A DNA stretch of 64,000 nucleotides, taken from positions 114,668,930-114,732,929 of the forward strand of contig OX352762.1 in the NCBI GenBank assembly GCA_947095585.1. The letters are read 5' to 3'. Shown here piece after piece: positions 45,497-56,901 of the stretch. This DNA comes from Nephrocerus scutellatus. Taxonomy: Eukaryota; Arthropoda; Insecta; Diptera; Pipunculidae. The translations under genes were made by a program, and so were the position numbers. Under the pieces are notes generated by a model that worked only from the letters and a program-made list of their open reading frames with translations, was not told the origin of the DNA and made no database searches. Every line of letters begins with the position of its first letter. Within the stretch, counting starts at the first letter, position 1.

Positions 45497-46356
45497 TTTG
45501 TAGCCCGTTCGCCAAATCTGTTATGATACCAGCAAAAATCCTCATTCATATTCTGCTGTCTTCTGCCACGGCTATGTGAACGTCCTCGAAACGATCGATT
45601 TGACCGTGTTGGTGAGCGACCGTGAGATGACATATTCATGGATTTTAACATATTTTTAATCTCAGAAATTTCGCTCTTTAAACTGTCAATCTCGTAATTT
45701 GATGCATAAGGCACCTTGTTCGACCTAATTGGGCTTACTTGGGTAGATCTTGGCTTAAGATTACCAACTACCGAAGATACTGATGGGCTAGACAATTCCC
45801 AAATTTTATCTGCCCTAGCCACTAAAGATTGGATATCAAGGCAATCGAGGCCAGCTAAAATTGTGGAAATGTCTCTGGGCAGCCGGCTGAGCCATATTTC
45901 TTTAAGGAGATCCTTAGTATACATTTGTGAGTTACCGGCATTTGTCTCCATTTGACGGTAAAATTCAGATGGTTTCTTATCGCCGATATCATCTTTCGAC
46001 AAAATTTGCTCCAATTTACGCCTGTCAGAAAGTTCGTATCTCGAAATAAGCGCATTTTTTAATGCGGTATATTCTGTTCCCTTGGGAGGATCCTTTACGA
46101 TATCGATAACCCCAGAAACTGTGTCTGAAGTAAGTGCACTTAGAACATAGTCAAATTTTGTCGACTCAGCTGTAATAGCACGGGTTCTAAACTGTGCTTC
46201 CGCCCTGGCGAACCATGCAACGCAATTGGTTTCCCACAATTCCGGCAATTTCACTGCTACCGCGTTGACTGAGCCAGGTGTGTGTTCACGACCGGCCTTG
46301 TCCAAATTTTCAGTACTCATTTGGATGCTAACACCAATTACACGCAAAAACCCCAA
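45430..46356 (-). CDS. gag: Gag of CsRn1-like LTR retrotransposon
   Basis: 308-residue structural protein that would form the virus-like particle. The N-terminal two thirds carry the capsid-like part: [40 protein letters not shown] and [11 protein letters not shown] are typical of the retrotransposon Gag domain. A Ser/Arg-rich basic stretch ([21 protein letters not shown]) follows near residue 250. A zinc finger C-X2-H-X9-C-X3-C (CWYH...KCTQPC) lies near residues 275-292; this CHCC type is a marker of the CsRn1 clade. The start Met at 46356 is the first in frame and gives the usual Gag length. A longer frame upstream is closed. The 3' end overlaps pol by 67 nt, and the stop is at 45430-45432 just beyond a slippery heptamer. 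Confidence 0.93.
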   Translation of the reverse strand: MGFLRVIGVSIQMSTENLDKAGREHTPGSVNAVAVKLPELWETNCVAWFARAEAQFRTRAITAESTKFDYVLSALTSDTVSGVIDIVKDPPKGTEYTALKNALISRYELSDRRKLEQILSKDDIGDKKPSEFYRQMETNAGNSQMYTKDLLKEIWLSRLPRDISTILAGLDCLDIQSLVARADKIWELSSPSVSSVVGNLKPRSTQVSPIRSNKVPYASNYEIDSLKSEISEIKNMLKSMNMSSHGRSPTRSNRSFRGRSHSRGRRQQNMNEDFCWYHNRFGERATKCTQPCKYPSDAFASKNQANRP

Positions 46357-46880
46357 TTTTTTCGTGGACCTCCTGGGAGGCTGAAGCCAAATTCAAAACT
46401 GCACACACAAGAAACAAACAATAAATATATATAAATGCTTCACACAAAATCAAAATCACTTGAATTCCCAGAAAAATTAATACAATTGAACCACCGCAAA
46501 CGTCGCAAATATTCTGAAAATTATTGTACAATAAATAAAAATTATTGAAAGAAATGAAAATACAATATCTAGTAATAATATGTAGTTCTCGTTGCAATGT
46601 GAATAATAAATCCTTGTATAAACAGGTCACCTTTGTTGAACTTCAATAAAATAAAAATTTTGAAACCTCGATCGCGTTTCTTCTGTTGATTCCTTTGTTG
46701 TTGTCGGATATCTGCTTTACGGTTGCTATAAATTCCTATTTTTGTGTATATTATCTGCTTACGTCGTTCCGAATTTCCACGGTGATTGCCGTTGCTTTGG
46801 AGTTATGAATTATAGTACACTGCTCCTATCTATGTCCGGCCAAATTTTAATCAGGCGTTCCGCTTTTGGGTCTGGCTGTA

Positions 46881-46899
46881 TCACACGTTTAGGTCACCA
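46881..46899 (-). promoter_or_regulatory. Primer binding site, tRNA-Trp type
   Basis: Starts 2 nt after the 5' LTR. Minus strand TGGTGACCTAAACGTGTGA. The first 8 bases, then ACGTG further on, match the complement of the 3' end of fly tRNA-Trp (TGGTGACCCCGACGTGAT, from memory). tRNA-Trp priming is known for CsRn1-type elements. Confidence 0.75.
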
Positions 46900-46901
46900 C
46901 T

Positions 46902-47294
46902 TATCGAGTCGCTGCCGATGTGGGACAGACGCTCGATTCCTGTTGATTCTCACTCAACCAAAATTAAAAACAATTAGTAGAACGACAATTCTATGTTCAA
47001 CTCTCCAATGAACTGATTATTTAATTTAAACAATCTCGGTTACAATTTTAACAATTAATATTTATTTTTCAAGTTTTATTTTTACTGAATATAGACAAAG
47101 GAACAAAAAGATCCGACAATGGCGGCAGCTCACGTAGTATTCACTTTCCTTATTTCTTTGTTCAATTTATCGGTGAACAATGTAAAACCTGTTTCTTTGT
47201 TTTCTGTTTGTTTTGTATCTTTTCCCCCACGGGAGTCCACGTACTAACCAGTGTTAGCTACCATATTTTAAAATAAATGATACCGGCCGCTACA
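46902..47294 (-). repeat. 5' LTR (393 bp)
   Basis: On the minus strand it starts TGTAGCGGCCGGTATCATT and ends CGACTCGATA. By eye it is identical over its whole length to the LTR at 41833-42225. It ends TA rather than the common CA. Should contain the promoter. Confidence 0.95.
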
Positions 47295-47298
47295 AAGG

Positions 47299-48779
47299 AT
47301 TTATCTATGAGTTTAAGGTATGGGAACGAACCATACTCGCACACACATTTAAACACCAAAAATAAAAAACCATTACAGACTCGCACCGACGCTCAAAAGG
47401 ATTATTCGGATTGCGTATGTAACCTATCTACTAAACGCCCACCCGTCGCGTTTGTCAATGATGTTAGGGCGGGTCGGGTTTTTCATCGTTGACACACATT
47501 ATTGACAAGAGGATTACTATAACTAAGCCTCACACATAGAGTCTCACATACACACTCAAACATATTTTGAGCTGAAATCCCTCTCGTGACCGATTATTGT
47601 TGACAAAGTCCATTGGGATTTCAACCCTAACGAAATCCCATTAAATGATTTCCTATTTTTTTGTGCCCATCCTAATACTTGCCGTAGATATTGCTTTCGA
47701 GGTTCTAAGAATCGGGTATTTTATTCCGTCCGATGTTTGTGCTCGATTTGCAGTATATTCGGGTGTCACAGGAATCATCGAAGGAAGCAAATAAATGAAC
47801 AAACGGACGAGAAATAACAATCGAAATGCGTGTGTGCGATGGCGATAACCTTGAAGAAGATTCTTAGTGACCGTTCTGAGTGTGCTAGAGATTTGTGATA
47901 TGACGACATTAGGTCCCCAACTGAGTCCTGATTAGATGTCCAAAGGGGACTTCTCGCACACTAGCAACCGATGACAAAATTAGAGGACTTTTGTTCAAAC
48001 CAATTTGCACCCTCATAAGATAATGTTATCCTCCCTGATACTCGGCGAAGGGTAGATGGGCTATCGAATTGGATTTAATAAAATTGCACTCGCACTCAAG
48101 TACATATATGTACTGTCCTGTCGATAGAAAATTGGATTTTTATTGTTTGGCTATGATGGAGGGAGGTGTCATCGGATGGTCATCATTCCGTGAGGTTTTC
48201 AGATTAATCATTGTGTCGTCGTCGACGTTTATTTAATTTCAAAAAATAAATGCGAACCAGTATGTGGTTTATCGTTGAGATACCCAGTAATAAATTGTTG
48301 TGGTGGTTGTTGTTGTTGTTCTATATTAGGGCGGAAATCATTAGTTTCGCCCTTTGTTCGTTTAGTATTTTTACAACAAAATGCTTTGTACAGCCCCAAA
48401 TCGTAACAGTTTTTCCGGTCCGGCTGATCTACACACTAATGGACTTTTAAAATGACATATTATTCTCACATGTCTTTGGAATTGTTATTGAAAACTGAAT
48501 GACCTGTCAACTTGCAATTTGCTGAACACTTTACGTTATACGTAAATAGGAGTGACCGTGACCCGTTTTACTTTAAGTATAACCGCTGTTTAAAAGTCAA
48601 TTAAGTTACATATAGCTCCCTCCTCAACATCAAAAAATGACAGTACGAAGACTTGCTTAGCTTTCAAATGTACATTTAAAAGATCGCGCTGAACTATTTA
48701 TGAATCTAATCTTACAATTTTCTAGTTGGTTGTTAAATGGGTGGGCAATCGACTGGTTTGTTAATAAATCATAGGCTGT
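47299..48779. other. No recognised gene
   Basis: AT-rich with a (GTT)n run near 48305-48320. Nothing else recognised. Confidence 0.5.
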
Positions 48780-49660
48780 GGCAACTTTTTTTTGGACATC
48801 TCGTCAGTCTAATAGTCCGCGGCACGAAACAATCATGTTTTAGCTTGAAGAGCGTTTCTAAATATTGAAAACTTATATTTAATGTCAGTGTTGTGTAGCC
48901 AAAACCGTGAAACGTTTGAAAAGAAATGCGGGTCGTGAAGGAACTGCTGTGGTGAAATTGGCGAAGAAAGATCATGAGAAGTGTTCCTTGAGCTCGGACA
49001 GGTCGCACGCCTGAGAATGTTGCGGCTGTGATCCATAGTGTGGGACAGAATCCATCGACCTCAACTCCAGATAAGGGATTCGTAATAGCCACACGTAATC
49101 GTAGAGAAGCCGATGCATCCTCCAAGAATGACAGTTTTGTTTGGATATTGGAGTGGTGGCACATTTTTCTTCGAAAACGCTGCCGGAAACGCTGTTAACG
49201 TCCACGGCGACCATAACAAAACCAGTTGACCCACTTTTTAAGAACTCAAATCGAAGCCATGAATGTGGGCGATCCTTGGTTTCAACAAGATGTCGCCACA
49301 TGCCATACAAGCCGACTGACAATTGATCTCTTGCGCGCCAAATTTGTCAACCGAATAATCAGCCGTTTTGGAGATGTCAATTGGCCTGCGCGGAGGTACG
49401 ATTTGACGCCGATGGACTTTTTTCTAGGGGGTGCCGTTGGAAATAAGAATCCAGAGACAATTCCAGCTTTAAAACATAACATTGCGACTGTTAATCGCGA
49501 GATAGGCGCCGAAATGATCGAAAAAGTTTTTGAAAACTTGACTCACAGGATGGCTTACAGTAAGGTTAGCAGAGGGAGCCACATGAACGAAATTGTTTTT
49601 CATTCTTCAATCATAGAAATTTCCAAAAAAATATTGATGTATACTCATTACTTTTAAACT
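48780..49660 (+). mobile_element. Tc1/mariner-superfamily transposase relic
   Basis: The N-terminal part is frame-broken (RTPENVAAVIHSVGQNPSTST, the usual 'RTPENI.AV..SV..NPSTS' HTH linker). From 49141: YWSGGTFFFENAAGNAV. Then an open stretch 49226-49657: GDPWFQQDVATCHTSR (first visible catalytic Asp), INR-like FVNRIISRFGDVNWPARR, YDLTPMDFFLGGAV (second Asp) and SRGSHMNEIVFH at the C-terminus. The open stretch shows few lesions, but the N-terminal half has stops, so it is inactive. Related to the N-terminal relic at 6290-6605. Confidence 0.88.
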
Positions 49661-49679
49661 GCCAACTTTTATATATGTG

Positions 49680-50100
49680 TTACAAGTTGTTAACCCGTGC
49701 GTTACCCGGGACCCTCCGACCCTCACCACCAAGACACCTACCAAAAGCTAAAACAACAAGCGTTGTCTGGCTGCACCTCGCACCCTACTGACCCAATCAA
49801 TCCGACCGTTCCACACTAAAACCACCGCACACCAATGAGGCCCACCCCACCTATCCGCCCCTGACCCAAAATTGTAGAAGTGAGTTATGTTCGCGAGTTC
49901 ATACATAAATCACATTTTTTCAGTTTTCCCGAATTTTCCAAGTTTTTCCAGAGTTTTCGAGGTTCCTATTATCATCCCCGGACTATTACAAACATTTTAA
50001 AAGAAAAATAAGCCAAATCGATCCAACGGTTTAGCCGTGAAAAGGTAACAGACAGACAGTTAGAGTTACTTTATAATGCGTCTGATTGGAACAGAATATG
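49680..50100. repeat. Probable dispersed repeat remnant
   Basis: Starts AACCCGTGCGTTACCCGGG, then a C/A-rich strand-skewed patch, then CAAATCGATCCAACGGTTTA, GCCGTGAAAAGGTAACAGAC, AGACAG. The 'AAATCGxTCCAxCxGTTTAGxxGTGAxxxxGxAACAxACAGACAG' end is a pattern common in insect interspersed repeats. No ORF. Confidence 0.45.
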
Positions 50101-50167
50101 CCCGCCCCACTTAACAGATATGGTTTCATGTAAGTTAAACGGACTCAAAGTGTCGTACGTGCGAAGT

Positions 50168-50340
50168 CGTATTTGGAAAGTAAGTGGACTCAGTAGTTAA
50201 ATAAATAAGTGGTGGGTTCAAAGTTTGAAGCACAGAAACATATTCAAACGTTTTATCACGGTCCCTACTCCCGCTAATGTCTGATAAACGTCTGAGAGTA
50301 ATTACTGTCATGAGTAAGTAATAACCTCGCGAAAGTTGGA
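50168..50340 (+). mobile_element. tRNA-derived SINE, degenerate copy
   Basis: GGACTCAGTAGTTAAATAAA, GTGGGTTCAAAGTTTG, then body blocks CACGGTCCCTACTCCCGC, TAATGTCTGATAAACGTCTG and AGAGTAATTACTGTCATGA. The most decayed of the five copies. Confidence 0.6.
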
Positions 50341-51381
50341 AGGACGGGAGAGCTCTTTGATATATGTAACTCTATTCACCGATGGATCCAATATGAGTAA
50401 TGGAGTCGGTACTGGAGTTTACTCTAAAAACCTTAACCTTTCAAGTTCCTACAAGCTACAATACTCTGCTAGCATCTATAACGCGGATATATTAGCTATA
50501 AGATAGGCGTACAGGGCCCAATCTCACAAGACCGCAATAGCGGGCAAGGTCAGCAGATGTGTAGACAGCCAATCTGCCATTATTGCGACAAGCAACAATT
50601 CTAAGCTCATCAGGCAGTGCCATGCCGAACTGGCTTCGATAAGCCAATGCATAGACTTGACCCTAGTTTTGCTGCCGGGGCACAGCGACATTGACGGCAA
50701 TACAAAAGCGGACGTACTGGCAAAGAAGGGCGTGACACTGGACACGGACTGCGCTGAGACAGTCTGCTGTCCTTTGAGCTCTGTTAGGGAGCGTATCTTT
50801 CGTTTTTAACCATCAAAACACAACTAAGGTGGAGCAATTTGACCAATTGTATCATGTCGAGAGCGATGTGGCCGTCCTATAATAAAAAGGTGGAGCAATT
50901 TGACCAATTGTATCATGTCGAGAGCGATGTGGCCTTCCTATAATAAAAACAAATCCACCGAGCTGATCTCCACATCTCGGAAAGATATTACCAGAGTGGT
51001 TGCCATAAACATGGGCAGACACGCAGCAAAACTGGGAATCGCTCAAAATACCTTTAGCAGTAGCTGCTTAGATGTGAATGAGAAAGAAACTCTCATTCAT
51101 TTTCGTTGCAAGTGTCCAGCCCTTGTGGCTCTTCTTTTCCGCAAACTGAGCATTCCCTTTCTTTCTGACCTGAAGGAGCTTTTAGAGTACGGCATCACCG
51201 ATTTGATATTGTACCTCAATGCTACAGGTTGTATATAACTATAAGTATCTCTTTTTTTCTCTTCTTCTTTTCCGTTCCATTAGGTCTCCTGAGGACTATG
51301 GCAGCAAAACGGCGCACTAGAGCGATTTTAGGATATCTCCAAGTCGGCAAGAGTACCGCCACTCTACCTACCTACCTACTA
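50341..51381 (+). mobile_element. Non-LTR retrotransposon, RNase H to 3' tail
   Basis: RNase H: LFTDGSNMSNGVGTGVYSKN (catalytic Asp present), then YNADILAI, CVDSQSAIIAT, LLPGHSDIDGNTKADVLAKK (GH..I.GN..AD). Then broken sequence, and an open stretch 50900-51238 with RHAAKLGIAQN and a C-terminal Cys/His region (SSCLDVNEKETLIHFRCKCPAL). The end has AAGTCGGCAAGAGTACCGCC followed by (CTAC)n at 51367-51381, a microsatellite 3' tail. No RT domain remains on the 5' side. Contains a 61-bp tandem duplication at 50830-50951. Confidence 0.82.
50830..50951 (+). repeat. 61-bp tandem duplication inside LINE
   Basis: Units 50830-50890 and 50891-50951 begin GGTGGAGCAATTTGACCAAT and differ at one base (GGCCGTCC versus GGCCTTCC). 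A local duplication in the LINE after insertion. Confidence 0.93.
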
Positions 51382-51835
51382 AGCAATAACATACCGTTGT
51401 GGTCCAGGATGCCGATGTCGAACAAGAAGGTTTCCGCACTGGATCCTTCTGTGTACACCACATCAACACCCTGCGGATCATTATTGAACAGTGCGTTGAA
51501 TTCCGGTCACCACTGCACCTGCTGTTCATCGATTTGAGAAGCCGTTTGACAGTTTCAACAGACAGTTTATCTGGGTCGCCTTGCGCAGGAGAGGTATACC
51601 CGAAAAACTAATAGCTATTATTAAAGCAACCTGTGATGGCTCTAAATGTCATGTGCTGCATAGAGGAAAGCTGTCAGAGGAAAGCTGTCAGAGGAATTCG
51701 ACATCCTATGTGGGGTACGACAAGGTAGCATTCTATCGCCGATACTTTTTTGTTGGTGATTAGCGATGTGCTTCGCGCTACTGGAAACGGAGGAATTTGT
51801 TGGACTCAAGGGTCAACTCAAGGAACCACAAGGGG
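51382..51835 (+). mobile_element. LINE reverse-transcriptase fragment
   Basis: Frames shift several times, but order is kept: FDSFNRQFIWVALRRRGIPE, KLIAIIKATCDGSKCHVLH, RGKLSE, a short duplicated AGAGGAAAGCTGTC at 51663-51687, then FDILCGVRQGSILSPILFLL (RT motif B) and VISDVLRATGNGGI. A LINE family distinct from the RNase H element just upstream. Confidence 0.8.
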
Positions 51836-53689
51836 ATATAGGACATAAGTAAAAAGTAAGCATTTGTTCACCAAAATGTTACTTCAATCTATAATAAACG
51901 GTATATATTTATATCGAAAAATTTTGCGATGAATTGCTTCCGATGAATTGCTATGCGACAAACCAGCCGGGTACGGTGTAAAAAACCAAATGAACGCTTC
52001 CAGCTTTAGTTTGCTTACGCAGAAACGTAAAGCGATGAGATTGCAAGTAGCAACAGTCAACAAGGGATCCACAGTAAGCCACTTAAACCATTACAGTGCA
52101 TTGCTGCAGCATAGGATACTTACACATACTTCCCCGAAACGAATGTTCGTGCATACGAGAACTGACATTGAGCTCTACGCATGCATTCCGCGCAAATGTC
52201 CTTTGGGCTAATAGAGTTTCCTACTTAATGCGTCCCACTCATTGCAGAATGCATTGCATCAGTAGTGTGGAGCGATAAATGACAAAATATCTAACAGGAT
52301 AGTTTAACAAAAGGACAATTTACGTTGTGCACAGTCGCCGGCACTCCGCACGCCGGAAGGAACGACTCCTTGTCGATATTGTGGGCTTCCGTGTTGTAAA
52401 TGAATAAATATTTATGTGTGGAAAACTTTTATCGCCTTAACTCTTCGGCGGCCGGCACAGTGATTTAAATTTATACACGCCGTTGCCTCGAGCCCAGGCA
52501 TCGCTCCTCTGCCACACATTGTTGTGCGTACTTGCGTGCCTGTCGTATCTATGGCGCGATGGAGAAAGATATTCTACTGTTGCTACCGTAATTACAGCGA
52601 GATTTACACGCGTACTTTACTACCGGATGTGCTGCTTGTGGAGGTTTTATTTTGGGAATTTACAGCAACGCACTGTTGTCAGCGGATGTATGAATGTAGC
52701 AGCATAAACACTGCAGGTTCCATCCAAAATTTGGCAATACTCATAACTTACAGTGTTCGTTTTATGTCTGATAACTTTTTGTCGTTTTTCTGTTTGTTAT
52801 CCTGTCAGCATAGGCGCACGCATATAATTTACCAGCACTCTGTTTACACACGCTGACAAAATTATAAGGTAAACATATTAGAGCTAAAATGGCATCCAAA
52901 CTAAACTGAAACCAACAATTTAATCGATTACCGCTAGACGGTGTGTGCTACCTTACTTATTTCTGCCTGCCGCCATTTAAACCATTTTGCATTCACAGTT
53001 AAAAATAACACACGGATCTATTTCTGTGTATTAACACGAAATGCCTTACCTGAAAGTAGAAAAAAATTAAACAAATTATTAGTTAAATTCAGTTTATAGT
53101 AACGATTATAAGATTTAAGAAGGTGACTAGTTACGTAATGATTTTAAGATTTAAGAAGTTGACTACATAGTTACGTAATGATTTTAAGAAGTTGACTTAG
53201 ATCTTTTAGACTGAGGCTGTTATTACAAAACATATTTAAATTTTTGTATTCAATTTGTTATTTTTGTTAAAGCGGAATGGCTCTTTCCTGATAAGTTTTC
53301 TGACCATTTCTGACCTTTGTAAGGAACAGAAATAGTAATCATTCCTATGGAGCAATTATTTTTACTTGATTTTTATTTATTTTGATGTATTTTTTAGTCT
53401 TTTTTAACAAAGGTTGACGAAGCGTCTCTATTGAAATTCATTCAAATTCTTTTAACGTCCAGACCTTTGGTTATGTTAGACGAAATTATCGTTTCAGTAA
53501 TGCAAATGCACTCTGAACCCTTAACCACGCATCAGACAAAAATCGTACGCCGACAAGTGTAAAGGAATTTGTCCAAATAACCCTTTAACCCTTGTAATAA
53601 CGAGGCACTACATCTAAGCAGAGTTAAGAGATGCCAACCAAAACCGTCACAGAGATTTTTCTTGCAAGTGATTCTGGGTATTAAAAAAA
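51836..53689. other. No recognised gene; one short tandem repeat
   Basis: 52430-52870 is somewhat GC-richer and free of recognised transposons. At 53098-53196 there are three diverged tandem units of about 33-36 bp ending in TTTAAGAAGTTGAC or a variant. No coding exon recognised. Confidence 0.5.
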
Positions 53690-53975
53690 CAATTAAAATA
53701 GAGATTCGACCTCTTGATCCCTTTTTGTCTGTATTTTCGACCACTTTGGGATCCTTTTTAACCACATTCCATACGACCTAGAGAGCTGAAATTTTGTGAG
53801 TGTCTAAGTCCAAAATTGCATTTTTTATATTCCGAGTATGACGCGTGTCGCGTGAGATGGGTTGACATTTTTTTTCGACTTCTTTGAAGTCCTTTTTAGC
53901 CAACTTCCACACGACCTAGAGACATGAAATTATGTGAGTGTCTAAGTCCATACTAGCATTTTTTATATTACCGGT
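53690..53975 (-). repeat. Satellite-like element, inverted copy
   Basis: Two monomers 140 bp apart: ACGACCTAGAGAGCTGAAATT at 53771 and ACGACCTAGAGACATGAAATT at 53911 (units on the minus strand relative to the other copies). The outer end at 53690-53740 corresponds to the terminal block GTCGAAAATACAGACAAA on the minus strand. Confidence 0.78.
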
Positions 53976-54539
53976 CTTTTGTTAATTGTGTAATCAAACG
54001 TGTTTAACGTTAACCAAGGTAGTTTTATGTTTTTTTTGTTATTAAAAAATGTCACGACAAATCGGAAGAAATAAAGACTGTGATAAGCAGACAAAATTCA
54101 ATCAATCAATGAAGAAGAAAAAAGTGTCGATCTAATGGGCTGTTATATGGTTCGCAATGGACTCCAAATAAAAACACAGGATACGGTAAGCAAGATTTTT
54201 TACCATCTTCTTAACATGGCTACAACAAATGCATCGCAAAGTATCGCGTAGTCAAATGATTGATTGTCTATTGGTATTTACCTGTTTAGCTCAATGCCCA
54301 ATTTACTTTAATAAAAACGATTATTTTGAACTTGAATTATACAGACCATGTTTTATATTTTTTTTCACTTAACCCACTAAGTTCGTCTGTAGACGGTCTT
54401 TCAACTTTTTTACTAGGTGCTTTCAGCTATAATTTTTTTTGACAAACAGACTTCACATTCGTATTTTTCAGTCTAAAATCATACTAGAACCAAAATTATC
54501 ATAACAAAATGCATCGTATTTTGATTTCAGGGGTTAAAG

Positions 54540-54800
54540 GCTTAACTTCGCTTGCCCGTCTGTGTGTTTGTATGTGGCCTGCCAAAACTTGTGATCAATT
54601 TTTAACCCACTTCCCGATTTTACTTAAATTTTGCACATATGTGTGACAAAATTATCTGTGAAAATTTGGAAGTGATAGGTCTCCACGGCTGAGGGGCTCC
54701 CATATAATTTCATATAATTTCCCATATTTTCAAAACTAACCCTATGTTATTCAGACTTTGCACACATTTGTATATCCGATAAGAGAATTTAGGGTGGTTT
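54540..54800 (+). repeat. Dispersed repeat, second copy of the 5645-5960 family
   Basis: CTTGCCCGTCTGTGTGTTTGT, TGATCAATTTTTAACCCAC, TTCCCGATTTTACTT and GGCTGAGGGGCTCCCAT are in the same order as at 5645-5930. Joins the satellite-like element at about 54800. Confidence 0.7.
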
Positions 54801-55370
54801 TTCACCAGTCCTGACCACGTCATCAAGTAAACGTGAAATAACTTCGTTTTTCGGGCCCAAAAAAATGTCAGCTCTCTAAGTCGTGTGAAAGATGGTTCAA
54901 ATCGCGCGAATCAAACGCGACTCGCGATCACACGCACGATCTCAGAAATAGTCCGCGACACTGAACTCCTCAAAATATCTCAGCACTTTAGGTCGTACGA
55001 AAGTTGGTTAGAGGCTTTGAGGTCCTTAAAGCAACGTAAAAAAGTTTAAAACCACCTCTATATGCATCACACGCGCCACACGTTACTATCCCAGACACTC
55101 AACTGCTCACAAAATTTCAGCTTTCTAGGTCGTGTGAAAGGTGTTCAAAAAACAGCCACGCGCCAAACGCGACTCTCGATACGCGTCACACGCATGATCT
55201 TGATCTTGAAATAGACACTGAGCTATTTCAACATCAAGACTGGGAAAATTTCAGTTCTCTGGGTCGTGCGAAAAGTGGCTAGAAAGGACCTCAAAGCAGT
55301 AAAAAAAAAGAAGTCGAAAATACAGACAGACAGACAAAGTTAAATAAAGCTTTTAAAAACATTGCTGCTA
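54801..55370 (+). repeat. Satellite-like element, longest copy
   Basis: At least four diverged monomers, each with TCAGCxCTxTxGGTCGTGxGAAAG, then (GTT)GGTTxxAAAxxxxxTC, then CACACGCG/CGCGACTCGCGA motifs, at about 54866, 54980, 55110 and 55250. It ends with GACAGACAAAGTTAAATAAA and GCTTTTAAAAAC, as at 34620-34665. Confidence 0.75.
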
Positions 55371-56900
55371 AACGTTTTTAATCCAATAAAGAAAGGACTG
55401 CAGTCGTACACGACAATTTGGCAAGAATTCCAGAAAGTCATTTTCGCGATGGGATAAGTTTATTGGTGCAGCGCTGGACTAAGTGCATTAAAGTAACTAA
55501 AGGTTATATGTACTGAAGAATATAGCTTTGTATTGCAGGAAATTTTCTGCAATTGAGCCAAGTTTACATCATTCGATAACAAATGTTCGAACCTTTCAAT
55601 TCAAATCAATTTTCAGAGATTTATTCTGCATTCGGCATAAAAATGTTAGCTTTATACCACATATGCGACTTCTTAACTAAAAAAAAATATTTATATCCTG
55701 ATTCCTAATAGTAATTTTTCACTCACACACACATGCACACAACGTTGCACCCACTATTGTCGAAGCAAAGATAGAAAAATACAAAATAGAATTAATTTTC
55801 ATTTGGAATGCATCCAAGCTGAAAACCGTGCCGTTTCATTGCAACATTTATTGTTATCCTTTGCAAAATCGAAAAATCGCATAGATCCTTTTTTTGTGTA
55901 GGTATCCTGTCACTGCCGATACCAACTGAGACCCATCCTAGAACTAAATATCTCAGAAATTGATGCACATTTTGTTTCCGATAACAGCAAATAACACCAA
56001 AAGAAGATTACCCCCCATCAACACAGATGTATGTCTTCTTTGTATTGAAAATGGATGCGGATGTTTTGGCGACGCCGCCGAGCCGATTGTTGTCTGCCAC
56101 AGACACCGTCGACAACGTACTTCATATACTCGTAGATACCTAACCTCAATGTACGAATAACAAAAAAAGAGGTGGAGATCGAGCGCGAGAGCAGGGCATA
56201 ATACAAGATGGCACACAGCATCCCTTCTTGGCTAAATGCGCGCATGCATACGTGAACCAGCAGACGGAATGGCACTTGGCTGGCTTGTGGGCTGGCTAGT
56301 CGGTTGGCTGGATGGACGAACGTAATGCGATAAGAGCCAAAGATTTTGTACAAAAGTGTTTCGTTTTTGAGATTTTTTCGTTGCGTTCCTGTTGGTGCAA
56401 TTTTTTGTAATTTTATTTTTTTCGGTCTACTATAGTAGAAGGCTACTTATATTCCATCGTCGACTGATTGTTATAGCAGCAAGTGCCATGGCCAGAGCGA
56501 TGGCGATGACTCTTCTACTACTACTACTACTACTACTTTACAAACCAACGAAAGGATGAACAAAAAGCTAAACACTTGAGATTTATGATAGCTTTTTCTT
56601 TCACTTAAAATGAAAGTTTTTTCCGACATTATTGTCCTTTTTAGGGTTCTTTCCTTTCGAGCTTTTTGTTTTTATTTTTGTGTCGCGTGTTTCCAAATGA
56701 AATTTCAGATGCACGCCATGCACACCAAAGAGTGGGGAGGGGAGTTGTCTGATGAACGGGCAGGCAGACAACTAGCAGCAGCTCCAACAGTTTCAGTTTC
56801 AGCGCCAGGAGTCAGTAAGCGGCACTTTACCCTATCGCTAGCAATGGCTACGAAGGATACTTTAGTTGCAGTCAAGTGCTTCGCCACCTGCCATTTTATT
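55371..56900. other. No recognised gene
   Basis: Contains (CTGGCTGG)-like repeats near 56275-56312 and (CTA)n at 56514-56535. The two opposite open frames around 55953-56353 and the 103-codon frame at 56610-56921 show no known motif. Confidence 0.45.
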
Positions 56901-56901
56901 T

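Larger units (their letters stand above)
41833..47294 (-). mobile_element. Complete Ty3/gypsy-type LTR retrotransposon, CsRn1/Kabuki-like
   Basis: 5462-bp element on the minus strand, same orientation as luna. The order is 5' LTR (46902-47294), primer site, gag, pol, polypurine tract, 3' LTR (41833-42225). The flanking 4-bp direct repeat AAGG is at 41829-41832 and 47295-47298. Both ORFs are open and all enzymatic residues are present. There is no env, so it is a retrotransposon rather than a retrovirus-like element. The CHCC Gag finger and tRNA-Trp primer site are features described for the CsRn1 clade of Ty3/gypsy. Clade assignment is by these features, not by phylogeny. Confidence 0.95.

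Noticed and set aside
41833..47294. Endogenous retrovirus with envelope
   Set aside because: Only 94 bp separate the pol stop from the 3' LTR, so there is no room for env.
49226..49657. Host gene from the 143-codon open frame
   Set aside because: It is the C-terminal half of a Tc1/mariner transposase with a broken N-terminal half.
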